A stretch of 64,000 bases of DNA from Aplectana chamaeleonis (taxonomy: Eukaryota > Nematoda > Chromadorea > Rhabditida > Cosmocercidae). The stretch spans positions 1,352,501-1,416,500 of the forward strand of contig JAPDOI010000040.1 of assembly GCA_029168955.1 (NCBI GenBank), written 5' to 3'. A program made the position numbers and the translations under genes. This document shows, one piece after another, positions 35,017-48,303 of the stretch. The notes beneath the pieces are model-generated. The model was not told the origin of the DNA, made no database searches, and worked only from the letters and a program-made list of their open reading frames with translations. Each line of letters begins with the position of its first letter. Positions within the stretch are counted from its first letter, which is position 1.

Positions 35017-35355
35017 TGACGGTGCAGCCGAAGGCTGCACCGTCCATCCAGGGTCTCAAATGATTTAAACCACTCCGAATTGCAGCCAACACTAAAATCA
35101 GCCTCCACCCGGGGATTACCTCCCTTGCCTGACGGTGCAGCCGAAGGCTGCACCGTCCATCCAGGGTCTCAAATGATTTAAACCACTCCGAATTGCAGCC
35201 AACACTAAAATCAGCCTCCATCCTGGGATTACCTCCCTTGCCTGACGGGGCAGCCGAAGGCTGCACCGGCCCTCCAGGGGCTCAAATGATTTAAACCACT
35301 CCGAATTGCAGCCAACACTAAAATCAGCCTCCACCCGGGGATTACCTCCTTGCCT

Positions 35356-35382
35356 GACGGTGCCGCCGAAGGCGGCACCGTC
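35356..35382 (+). repeat. Satellite C hairpin with compensatory A:T to C:G change
   Basis: The stem here reads GACGGTGCCGCC-GAA-GGCGGCACCGTC instead of GACGGTGCAGCC-GAA-GGCTGCACCGTC. The left A (35364) became C and its exact partner T (35374) became G, so all 12 pairs and the GAA loop are preserved. The surrounding units (35230-35480) are unusually divergent. Confidence 0.8.
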
Positions 35383-38300
35383 CATCCAGCGACTCAAATG
35401 ATTTGAACCACTCCGAAGTGAAGCCCACACTAAAATTAGCCTCCATCCGGGGAGTACCTACCTTGCCTTGCGGTGCAGCCGAAGGCTGCACCGTCCCTCC
35501 AGGGTCTCAAATGATTTAAACCACTCCGAATTGCAGCCAACACTAAAATCAGCCTCCACCCGGGATTACCTCCCTTGCCTGACGGTGCAGCCGAAGGCTG
35601 CACCGTCCATCCAGGGTCTCAAATGATTTAAACCACTCCGAATTGCAGCCACCACTAAAATCATCCTCCACCCGGGGATTACCTCCCTTGCCTGACGGTG
35701 CAGCCGAAGGCTGCTCCGTCCATCCAGGGTCTCAAATGGTTTAAACCACTCCGAATTGCAACCAACACTAAAATCAGCCTCCACCCGGGGATTACCTCCC
35801 TTGCCTGACGGTGCAGCCGAAGGCTGCACCGTCCATCCAGGGTCTCAAATGATTTAAACCACCTGAATTGCAGCCAACACTAAAATCAGCCTCCACCTGG
35901 GATTACCTCCCTTGCCTGACGGTGCAGCCGAAGGCTGCACCGTCCATCCAGGGTCTCAAATGATTTAAACCACTCCGAATTGCAGCCAACACTAAAATCA
36001 GCCTCCACCCGGGGATTACCTCCCTTGCCTGACGGTGCAGCCGAAGGCTGCACCGTCCATCCAGGGTCTCAAATGATTTAAACCACTCCGAATTGCAGCC
36101 AACACTAAAATCAGCCTCCACCCGGGGATTCCCTCCCTTGCCTGGCGGTGCAGCCGAAGGCTGCACCGTCCATCCAGGGTCTCAAATGATTTAAACCACC
36201 CGAATTGCAGCCAACACTAAAATCAGCCTCCACCTGGGATTACCTCCTTGCCTGACGGTGCAGCCGAAGGCTGCACCGTCCATCCAGGGTCTCAAATGAT
36301 TTAAACCACTCCGAATTGCAGCCAACACTAAAATCAGCCTCCACCCGGGGATTACCTCCCTTGCCTGACGGTGCAGCCGAAGGCTGCACCGTCCATCCAG
36401 GGTCTCAAATGATTTAAATTACCTCCCTTGCCTGACGGTGCAGCCGAAGGCTGCACCGTCCATCTAGAGTCTCAAATGATTTAAACCACTCCGAATTGCA
36501 GCCAACACTAAAATCAGCCTCCACCCGGGGATTACCCCCTTGCCTGACGGTGCAGCCGAAGGCTGCACCGTCCATCCAGGGTCTCAAATGATTTAAACCA
36601 CTCCGAATTGCAGCCAACACTAAAATCAGCCTCCACCCGGGGATTACCTCCTTGCCTGACGGTGCAGCCGAAGGCTGCACCGTCCATCCAGGGTCTCAAA
36701 TGATTTAAACCACCCGAATTGCAGCCAACACTAAAATCAGCCTCCACCCGGGATTACCTCTCCTTGCCTGACGGTGCAGCCGAAGGCTGCACCGTCCATC
36801 CAGGGTCTCAAATGATTTAAACCACTCCGAATTGCAGCCAACACTAACATCAGCCTCCACCCGGGGATTACCTCCCTTGCCTGACGGTGCAGCCGAAGGC
36901 TGCACCGTCCATCCAGGGTCTCAAATGATTTAAACCACTCCGAATTGCAGCCAACACTAAAATCAGCCTCCACCCGGGGATTACCTCCCTTGCCTGACGG
37001 TGCAGCCAAAGGCTGCCCCGTCCATCCAGGGTCTCAAATGATTTAAACCACTCCGAATTGCAGCCAACACCAAAATCAGCCTCCACCTGGGATTACCTCC
37101 TTGCCTGACGGTGCAGCCGAAGGCTGCACCGTCCATCCAGGGTCTCAAATGATTTAAACCACTCCGAATTGCAGCCAACACTAAAATCAGCCTCCACCCG
37201 GGGATTACCTCCTTGCCTGACGGTGCAGCCGAAGGCTGCACCGTCCATCCAGGGTCTCAAATGATTTAAACCACCCGAATTGCAGCCAACACTAAAATCA
37301 GCCTCCACCTGGGATTACCTCCTTGCCTGACGGTGCAGCCGAAGGCTGCACCGTCCATCCAGGGTCTCAAATGATTTAAACCACTCCGAATTGCAGCCAA
37401 CACTAAAATCAGCCTCCACCCGGGATTACCTCCCTTGCCTGACGGTGCAGCCGAAGGCTGCACCGTCCATCCAGGGTCTCAAATGATTTAAACCACTCCG
37501 AATTGCAGCCAACACTAAAATCAGCCTCCACCCGGGGATTACCTCCTTGCCTGACGGTGCAGCCGAAGGCTGCACCGTCCATCCAGGGTCTCAAATGATT
37601 TAAACCACTCCGAATTGCAGCCAACACTAAAATCAGCCTCCACCCGGGATTACCTCCTTGCCTGACGGTGCAGCCGAAGGCTGCACCGTCCATCCAGGGT
37701 CTCAAATGATTTAAACCACTCCGAATTGCAGCCAACACTAAAATCAGCCTCCACCCGGGATTACCTCCCTTGCCTGACGGTGCAGCCGAAGGCTGCAACT
37801 GTCCATCCAGGGTCTCAAATGATTTAAACCACTCCGAATTGCAGCCAACACTAAAATCAGCCTCCACCTGGGATTACCTCCCTTGCCTGACGGTGCAGCC
37901 GAAGGCTGCACCGTCCATCCAGGGTCTCAAATGATTTAAACCACTCCGAATTGCAGCCAACACTAAAATCAGCCTCCACCCGGGATTACCTCCTTGCCTG
38001 ACGGTGCAGCCGAAGGCTGCACCGTCCATCCAGGGTCTCAAATGATTTAAACCACCTGAATTGCAGCCAACACTAAAATCAGCCTCCACCCGGGGATTAC
38101 CTCCTTGCCTGACGGTGCAGCCGAAGGCTGCACCGTCCATCCAGGGTCTCAAATGATTTAAACCACTCCGAATTGCAGCCAACACTAAAATCAGCCTCCA
38201 CCTGGGGATTACCTCCTTGCCTGACGGTGCAGCCGAAGGCTGCACCGTCCATCCAGGGTCTCAAATGATTTAAACCACTCCGAATTGCAGCCAACACTAA

Positions 38301-41300
38301 AATCAGCCTCCACCCGGGATTACCTCCTTGCCTGACGGTGCAGCCGAAGGCTGCACCGTCCATCCAGGGTCTCAAATGATTTAAACCACTCCGAATTGCA
38401 GCCAACACTAAAATCAGCCTCCACCCGGGGATTACCTCCTTGCCTGACGGTGCAGCCGAAGGCTGCACCGTCCATCCAGGGTCTCAAATGATTTAAACCA
38501 CTCCGAATTGCAGCCAACACTAAAATCAGCCTCCACCCGGGGATTACCTCCTTGCCTGACGGGGCAGCCGAAGGCTGCACCGTCCATCCAGGGGCTCAAA
38601 GGATTTAAACCACTCCGAATTGCAGCCACCACAAAAATCAGCCTCCACCCGGGGACTACCTCCTTGCCTGACGGTGCAGCCGAAGGCTGCACCGTCCATC
38701 CAGGGTCTCAAATGATTTAAACCACCTGAATTGCAGCCAACACTAAAATCAGCCTCCACCTGGGATTACCTCCTTGCCTGACGGTGCAGCCGAAGGCTGC
38801 ACCGTCCATCCAGGGTCTCAAATGATTTAAACCACTCCGAATTGCAGCCAACACTAAAATCAGCCTCCACCCGGGGATTACCTCCTTGCCTGACGGTGCA
38901 GCCGAAGGCTGCACCGTCCATCCAGGGTCTCAAATGATTTAAACCACTCCGAATTGCAGCCAACACTAAAATCAGCCTCCACCCGGGGATTACCTCCTTG
39001 CCTGACGGTGCAGCCGAAGGCTGCACCGTCCATCCAGGGTCTCAAATGATTTAAAACCACTCCGAATTGCAGCCAACACTAAAATCAGCCTCCACCTGGG
39101 ATTACCTCCTTGCCTGACGGTGCAGCCGAAGGCTGCACCGTCCATCCAGGGTCTCAAATGATTTAAACCACTCCGAATTGCAGCCAACACTAAAATCAGC
39201 CTCCACCCGGGGATTACCTCCTTGCCTGACGGTGCAGCCGAAGGCTGCACCGTCCATCCAGGGTCTCAAATGATTTAAACCACCCGAATTGCAGCCAACA
39301 CTAAAATCAGCCTCCACCCGGGGATTACCTCCTTGCCTGACGGTGCAGCCGAAGGCTGCACCGTCCATCCAGGGTCTCAAATGATTTAAACCACTCCGAA
39401 TTGCAGCCAACACTAAAATCAGCCTCCACCCGGGGATTACCTCCTTGCCTGACGGTGCAGCCGAAGGCTGCACCGTCCATCCAGGGTCTCAAATGATTTA
39501 AACCACCCGAATTGCAGCCAACACTAAAATCAGCCTCCACCCGGGGATTACCTCCTTGCCTGACGGTGCAGCCGAAGGCTGCACCGTCCATCCAGGGTCT
39601 CAAATGATTTAAAACCACCTGAATTGCAGCCAACACTAAAATCAGCCTCCACCGGGGATTACCTCCCTTGCCTGACGGTGCAGCCGAAGGCTGCACCGTC
39701 CATCCAGGGTCTCAAATGATTTAAACCACTCCGAATTGCAGCCAACACTAAAATCAGCCTCCACCCGGGGATTACCTCCTTGCCTGACGGTGCAGCCGAA
39801 GGCTGCACCGTCCATCCAGGGTCTCAAATGATTTAAAACCACTCTGAATTGCAGCCAACACTAAAATCAGCCTCCACCCGGGGATTACCTCCTTGCCTGA
39901 CGGTGCAGCCGAAGGCTGCACCGTCCATCCAGGGTCTCAAATGATTTAAACCACTCCGAATTGCAGCCAACACTAAAATCAGCCTCCACCCGGGGATTAC
40001 CTCCTTGCCTGACGGTGCAGCCGAAGGCTGCACCGTCCATCCAGGGTCTCAAATGATTTAAACCACTCCGAATTGCAGCCAACACTAAAATCAGCCTCCA
40101 CCTGGGATTACCTCCTTGCCTGACGGTGCAGCCGAAGGCTGCACCGTCCATCCAGGGTCTCAAATGATTTAAACCACTCCGGAATTGCAGCCAACACTAA
40201 AATCAGCCTCCACCCGGGATTACCTCCTTGCCTGACGGTGCAGCCGAAGGCTGCACCGTCCATCCAGGGTCTCAAATGATTTAAACCACTCCGAATTGCA
40301 GCCAACACTAAAATCAGCCTCCACCCTGGGATTACCTCCTTGCCTGACGGTGCAGCCGAAGGCTGCACCGTCCATCCAGGGTCTCAAATGATTTAAACCA
40401 CTCCGAATTGCAGCCAACACTAAAATCAGCCTCCACCCGGGATTACCTCCTTGCCTGACGGTGCAGCCGAAGGCTGCACCGTCCATCCAGGGTCTCAAAT
40501 GATTTAAACCACTCCGAATTGCAGCCAACACTAAAATCAGCCTCCACCCGGGATTACCTCCTTGCCTGACGGTGCAGCCGAAGGCTGCACCGTCCATCCA
40601 GGGTCTCAAATGATTTAAAACCACTCCGAATTGCAGCCAACACTAAAATCAGCCTCCACCCGGGATTACCTCCTTGCCTGACGGTGCAGCCGAAGGCTGC
40701 ACCGTCCATCCAGGGTCTCAAATGATTTAAACCACTCCGAATTGCAGCCAACACTAAAATCAGCCTCCACCTGGGATTACCTCCCTTGCCTGACGGTGCA
40801 GCCGAAGGCTGCACCGTCCATCCAGGGTCTCAAATGATTTAAACCACTCCGAATTGCAGCCAACACTAAAATCAGCCTCCACCCGGGGATTACCTCCTTG
40901 CCTGACGGTGCAGCCGAAGGCTGCACCGTCCATCCAGGGTCTCAAATGATTTAAACCACCTGAATTGCAGCCAACACTAAAATCAGCCTCCACCCGGGGA
41001 TTACCTCCTTGCCTGACGGTGCAGCCGAAGGCTGCACCGTCCATCCAGGGTCTCAAATGATTTAAACCACTCCGAATTGCAGCCAACACTAAAATCAGCC
41101 TCCACCCGGGATTACCTCCTTGCCTGACGGTGCAGCCGAAGGCTGCACCGTCCATCCAGGGTCTCAAATGATTTAAACCACTCCGAATTGCAGCCAACAC
41201 TAAAATCAGCCTCCACCCGGGGATTACCTCCTTGCCTGACGGTGCAGCCGAAGGCTGCACCGTCCATCCAGGGTCTCAAATGATTTAAACCACTCCGAAT

Positions 41301-44300
41301 TGCAGCCAACACTAAAATCAGCCTCCACCCGGGATTACCTCCTTGCCTGACGGTGCAGCCGAAGGCTGCACCGTCCATCCAGGGTCTCAAATGATTTAAA
41401 CCACTCCGAATTGCAGCCAACACTAAAATCAGCCTCCACCCGGGGATTACCTCCTTGCCTGACGGTGCAGCCGAAGGCTGCACCGTCCATCCAGGGTCTC
41501 AAATGATTTAAACCACTCCGAATTGCAGCCAACACTAAAATCAGCCTCCACCCGGGATTACCTCCTTGCCTGACGGTGCAGCCGAAGGCTGCACCGTCCA
41601 TCCAGGGTCTCAAATGATTTAAACCACTCCGAATTGCAGCCAACACTAAAATCAGCCTCCACCCGGGATTACCTCCTTGCCTGACGGTGCAGCCGAAGGC
41701 TGCACCGTCCATCCAGGGTCTCAAATGATTTAAACCACTCCGAATTGCAGCCAACACTAAAATCAGCCTCCACCCGGGGATTACCTCCTTGCCTGACGGT
41801 GCAGCCGAAGGCTGCACCGTCCATCCAGGGTCTCAAATGATTTAAACCACTCCGAATTGCAGCCAACACTAAAATCAGCCTCCACCCGGGATTACCTCCT
41901 TGCCTGACGGTGCAGCCGAAGGCTGCACCGTCCATCCAGGGTCTCAAATGATTTAAACCACTCCGAATTGCAGCCAACACTAAAATCAGCCTCCACCTGG
42001 GATTACCTCCTTGCCTGACGGTGCAGCCGAAGGCTGCACCGTCCATCCAGGGTCTCAAATGATTTAAACCACTCCGAATTGCAGCCAACACTAAAATCAG
42101 CCTCCACCCGGGGATTACCTCCTTGCCTGACGGTGCAGCCGAAGGCTGCACCGTCCATCCAGGGTCTCAAATGATTTAAACCACCTGAATTGCAGCCAAC
42201 ACTAAAATCAGCCTCCACCGGGGATTACCTCCTTGCCTGACGGTGCAGCCGAAGGCTGCACCGTCCATCCAGGGTCTCAAATGATTTAAACCACTCCGAA
42301 TCGCAGCCAACACTAAAATCAGCCTCCACCCGGGGATTACCTCCCTTGCCTGACGGTGCAGCCGAAGGCTGCACCGTCCATCCAGGGTCTCAAATGATTA
42401 AAACCACTCCGAATTGCAGCCAACACTAAAATCAGCCTTCACCCGGGGATAACCTCCCTTGCCTGACGGTGCAGCCGAAGGCTGCACCGTCCATCCATGG
42501 TCTCAAATGATTTAAACCACTCCGAATTGCAGCCAACACTAAAATCAGCCTCCACCCGGGGATTACCTCCTTGCCTGACGGTGCAGCCGAAGGCTGCACC
42601 GTCCATCCAGGGTCTCAAATGATTTAAACCACTCCGAATTGCAGCCAACACTAAAATCAGCCTCCACCCGGGATTACCTCCTTGCCTGACGGTGCAGCCG
42701 AAGGCTGCACCGTCCATCCAGGGTCTCAAATGATTTAAACCACTCCGAATTGCAGCCAACACTAAAATCAGCCTCCACCCGGGGATTACCTCCTTGCCTG
42801 ACGGTGCAGCCGAAGGCTGCACCGTCCATCCAGGGTCTCAAATGATTTAAACCACTCCGAATTGCAGCCAACACTAAAATCAGCCTCCACCCGGGGATTA
42901 CCTCCTTGCCTGACGGTGCAGCCGAAGGCTGCACCGTCCATCCAGGGTCTCAAATGATTTAAACCACCTGAATTGCAGCCAACACTAAAATCAGCCTCCA
43001 CCCGGGGATTACCTCCTTGCCTGACGGTGCAGCCGAAGGCTGCACCGTCCATCCAGGGTCTCAAATGATTTAAACCACTCCGAATTGCAGCCAACACTAA
43101 AATCAGCCTCCACCCGGGGATTACCTCCTTGCCTGACGGTGCAGCCGAAGGCTGCACCGTCCATCCAGGGTCTCAAATGATTTAAACCACTCCGAATTGC
43201 AGCCAACACTAAAATCAGCCTCCACCCGGGGATTACCTCCTTGCCTGACGGTGCAGCCGAAGGCTGCACCGTCCATCCAGGGTCTCAAATGATTTAAACC
43301 ACTCCGAATTGCAGCCAACACTAAAATCAGCCTCCACCCGGGGATTACCTCTTGCCTGACGGTGCAGCCGAAGGCTGCACCGTCCATCCAGGGTCTCAAA
43401 TGATTTAAACCACTCCGAATTGCAGCCAACACTAAAATCAGCCTCCACCCTGGGATTACCTCCTTGCCTGACGGTGCAGCCGAAGGCTGCACCGTCCATC
43501 CAGGGTCTCAAATGATTTAAACCACTCCGAATTGCAGCCAACACTAAAATCAGCCTCCACCCGGGGATTACCTCCCTTGCCTGACGGTGCAGCCGAAGGC
43601 TGCACCGTCCATCCAGGGTCTCAAATGATTTAAACCACTCCGAATTGCAGCCAACACTAAAATCAGCCTCCACCCGGGGATTACCTCCTTGCCTGACGGT
43701 GCAGCCGAAGGCTGCACCGTCCATCCAGGGTCTCAAATGATTTAAACCACTCCGAATTGCAGCCAACACTAAAATCAGCCTCCACCCTGGGATTACCTCC
43801 TTGCCTGACGGTGCAGCCGAAGGCTGCACCGTCCATCCAGGGTCTCAAATGATTTAAACCACTCCGAATTGCAGCCAACACTAAAATCAGCCTCCACCCG
43901 GGGATTACCTCCCTTGCCTGACGGTGCAGCCGAAGGCTGCACCGTCCATCCAGGGTCTCAAATGATTTAAACCACCTGAATTGCAGCCAACACTAAAATC
44001 AGCCTCCACCCTGGGATTACCTCCTTGCCTGACGGTGCAGCCGAAGGCTGCACCGTCCATCCAGGGTCTCAAATGATTTAAACCACTCCGAATTGCAGCC
44101 AACACTAAAATCAGCCTCCACCCGGGGATTACCTCCTTGCCTGACGGTGCAGCCGAAGGCTGCACCGTCCATCCAGGGTCTCAAATGATTTAAACCACTC
44201 CGAATTGCAGCCAACACTAAAATCAGCCTCCACCCGGGATTACCTCCTTGCCTGACGGTGCAGCCGAAGGCTGCACCGTCCATCCAGGGTCTCAAATGAT

Positions 44301-47300
44301 TTAAACCACTCCGAATTGCAGCCAACACTAAAATCAGCCTCCACCCGGGATTACCTCCTTGCCTGACGGTGCAGCCGAAGGCTGCACCGTCCATCCAGGG
44401 TCTCAAATGATTTAAACCACTCCGAATTGCAGCCAACACTAAAATCAGCCTCCACCCGGGGATTACCTCCCTTGCCTGACGGTGCAGCCGAAGGCTGCAC
44501 CGTCCATCCAGGGTCTCAAATGATTTAAACCACTCCGAATTGCAGCCAACACTAAAATCAGCCTCCACCCGGGATTACCTCCTTGCCTGACGGTGCAGCC
44601 GAAGGCTGCACCGTCCATCCAGGGTCTCAAATGATTTAAACCACCCGAATTGCAGCCAACACTAAAATCAGCCTCCACCCTGGGATTACCTCCTGCCTGA
44701 CGGTGCAGCCGAAGGCTGCACCGTCCATCCAGGGTCTCAAATGATTTAAACCACTCCGAATTGCAGCCAACACTAAAATCAGCCTCCACCCGGGGATTAC
44801 CTCTTTGCCTGACGGTGCAGCCGAAGGCTGCACCGTCCATCCAGGGTCTCAAATGATTTAAACCACTCCGAATTGCAGCCAACACTAAAATCAGCCTCCA
44901 CCCGGGATTACCTCCTTGCCTGACGGTGCAGCCGAAGGCTGCACCGTCCATCCAGGGTCTCAAATGATTTAAACCACTCCGAATTGCAGCCAACACTAAA
45001 ATCAGCCTCCACCCGGGATTACCTCCCTTGCCTGACGGTGCAGCCGAAGGCTGCACCGTCCATCCAGGGTCTCAAATGATTTAAACCACCTGAATTGCAG
45101 CCAACACTAAAATCAGCCTCCACCCGGGGATTACCTCCCTTGCCTGACGGTGCAGCCGAAGGCTGCACCGTCCATCCAGGGTCTCAAATGATTTAAACCA
45201 CTCCGAATTGCAGCCAACACTAAAATCAGCCTCCACCCGGGGATTACCTCCTTGCCTGACGGTGCAGCCGAAGGCTGCACCGTCCATCCAGGGTCTCAAA
45301 TGATTTAAACCACTCCGAATTGCAGCCAACACTAAAATCAGCCTCCACCTGGGATTACCTCCTTGCCTGACGGTGCAGCCGAAGGCTGCACCGTCCATCC
45401 AGGGTCTCAAATGATTTAAACCACTCCGAATTGCAGCCAACACTAAAATCAGCCTCCACCCGGGGATTACCTCCTTGCCTGACGGTGCAGCCGAAGGCTG
45501 CACCGTCCATCCAGGGTCTCAAATGATTTAAACCACTCCGAATTGCAGCCAACACTAAAATCAGCCTCCACCCGGGGATTACCTCTTGCCTGACGGTGCA
45601 GCCGAAGGCTGCACCGTCCATCCAGGGTCTCAAATGATTTAAACCACTCCGAATTGCAGCCAACACTAAAATCAGCCTCCACCCGGGATTACCTCCCTTG
45701 CCTGACGGTGCAGCCGAAGGCTGCACCGTCCATCCAGGGTCTCAAATGATTTAAACCACCTGAATTGCAGCCAACACTAAAATCAGCCTCCACCCGGGGA
45801 TTACCTCCTTGCCTGACGGTGCAGCCGAAGGCTGCACCGTCCATCCAGGGTCTCAAATGATTTAAACCACTCCGAATTGCAGCCAACACTAAAATCAGCC
45901 TCCACCCGGGGATTACCTCCTTGCCTGACGGTGCAGCCGAAGGCTGCACCGTCCATCCAGGGTCTCAAATGATTTAAACCACTCCGAATTGCAGCCAACA
46001 CTAAAATCAGCCTCCACCCGGGGATTACCTCCTTGCCTGACGGTGCAGCCGAAGGCTGCACCGTCCATCCAGGGTCTCAAATGATTTAAACCACTCCGAA
46101 TTGCAGCCAACACTAAAATCAGCCTCCACCCTGGGATTACCTCCTTGCCTGACGGTGCAGCCGAAGGCTGCACCGTCCATCCAGGGTCTCAAATGATTTA
46201 AACCACTCCGAATTGCAGCCAACACTAAAATCAGCCTCCACCCTGGGATTACCTCCTTGCCTGACGGTGCAGCCGAAGGCTGCACCGTCCATCCAGGGTC
46301 TCAAATGATTTAAACCACCTGAATTGCAGCCAACACTAAAATCAGCCTCCACCCGGGGATTACCTCCTTGCCTGACGGTGCAGCCGAAGGCTGCACCGTC
46401 CATCCAGGGTCTCAAATGATTTAAACCACTCCGAATTGCAGCCAACACTAAAATCAGCCTCCACCCGGGGATTACCTCCTTGCCTGACGGTGCAGCCGAA
46501 GGCTGCACCGTCCATCCAGGGTCTCAAATGATTTAAACCACTCCGAATTGCAGCCAACACTAAAATCAGCCTCCACCCGGGGATTACCTCCTTGCCTGAC
46601 GGTGCAGCCGAAGGCTGCACCGTCCATCCAGGGTCTCAAATGATTTAAACCACTCCGAATTGCAGCCAACACTAAAATCAGCCTCCACCCGGGATTACCT
46701 CCTTGCCTGACGGTGCAGCCGAAGGCTGCACCGTCCATCCAGGGTCTCAAATGATTTAAACCACTCCGAATTGCAGCCAACACTAAAATCAGCCTCCACC
46801 TGGGATTACCTCCTTGCCTGACGGTGCAGCCGAAGGCTGCACCGTCCATCCAGGGTCTCAAATGATTTAAACCACTCCGAATTGCAGCCAACACTAAAAT
46901 CAGCCTCCACCCGGGGATTACCTCCTTGCCTGACGGTGCAGCCGAAGGCTGCACCGTCCATCCAGGGTCTCAAATGATTTAAACCACTCCGAATTGCAGC
47001 CAACACTAAAATCAGCCTCCACCTGGGATTACCTCCCTGCCTGACGGTGCAGCCGAAGGCTGCACCGTCCATCCAGGGTCTCAAATGATTTAAACCACTC
47101 CGAATTGCAGCCAACACTAAAATCAGCCTCCACCCGGGGATTACCTCCTTGCCTGACGGTGCAGCCGAAGGCTGCACCGTCCATCCAGGGTCTCAAATGA
47201 TTTAAACCACTCCGAATTGCAGCCAACACTAAAATCAGCCTCCACCCTGGGATTACCTCCTTGCCTGACGGTGCAGCCGAAGGCTGCACCGTCCATCCAG

Positions 47301-48270
47301 GGTCTCAAATGATTTAAACCACTCCGAATTGCAGCCAACACTAAAATCAGCCTCCACCCGGGGATTACCTCCTTGCCTGACGGTGCAGCCGAAGGCTGCA
47401 CCGTCCATCCAGGGTCTCAAATGATTTAAACCACTCCGAATTGCAGCCAACACTAAAATCAGCCTCCACCCGGGGATTACCTCCTTGCCTGACGGTGCAG
47501 CCGAAGGCTGCACCGTCCATCCAGGGTCTCAAATGATTTAAACCACTCCGAATTGCAGCCAACACTAAAATCAGCCTCCACCCGGGATTACCTCCTTGCC
47601 TGACGGTGCAGCCGAAGGCTGCACCGTCCATCCAGGGTCTCAAATGATTTAAACCACTCCGAATTGCAGCCAACACTAAAATCAGCCTCCACCCGGGATT
47701 ACCTCCTTGCCTGACGGTGCAGCCGAAGGCTGCACCGTCCATCCAGGGTCTCAAATGATTTAAACCACCCGAATTGCAGCCAACACTAAAATCAGCCTCC
47801 ACCCGGGATTACCTCCTTGCCTGACGGTGCAGCCGAAGGCTGCACCGTCCATCCAGGGTCTCAAATGATTTAAACCACTCCGAATTGCAGCCAACACTAA
47901 AATCAGCCTCCACCCGGGATTACCTCCTTGCCTGACGGTGCAGCCGAAGGCTGCACCGTCCATCCAGGGTCTCAAATGATTTAAACCACTCCGAATTGCA
48001 GCCAACACTAAAATCAGCCTCCACCCGGGGATTACCTCCTTGCCTGACGGTGCAGCCGAAGGCTGCACCGTCCATCCAGGGTTTCAAATGATTTAAACCA
48101 CTCCGAATTGCAGCCAACACTAAAATCAGCCTCCACCCGGGGATTACCTCCCTTGCCTGACGGTGCAGCCGAAGGCTGCACCGTCCATCCAGGGTCTCAA
48201 AAGATTTAAACCACTCCGAATTGTAGCCAACACTAAAATCAGCCCCCACCCGGGGATTACCACATTGCCT

Positions 48271-48303
48271 GACGGTGCAGCCGAAGCCGAAGGCTGCACC
48301 GTC
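48271..48303 (+). repeat. Satellite C hairpin with expanded loop
   Basis: GCAGCC is followed by GAAGCCGAA before GGCTGC: the six bases GCCGAA are duplicated, enlarging the loop from three to nine bases while both arms stay intact. Confidence 0.75.
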
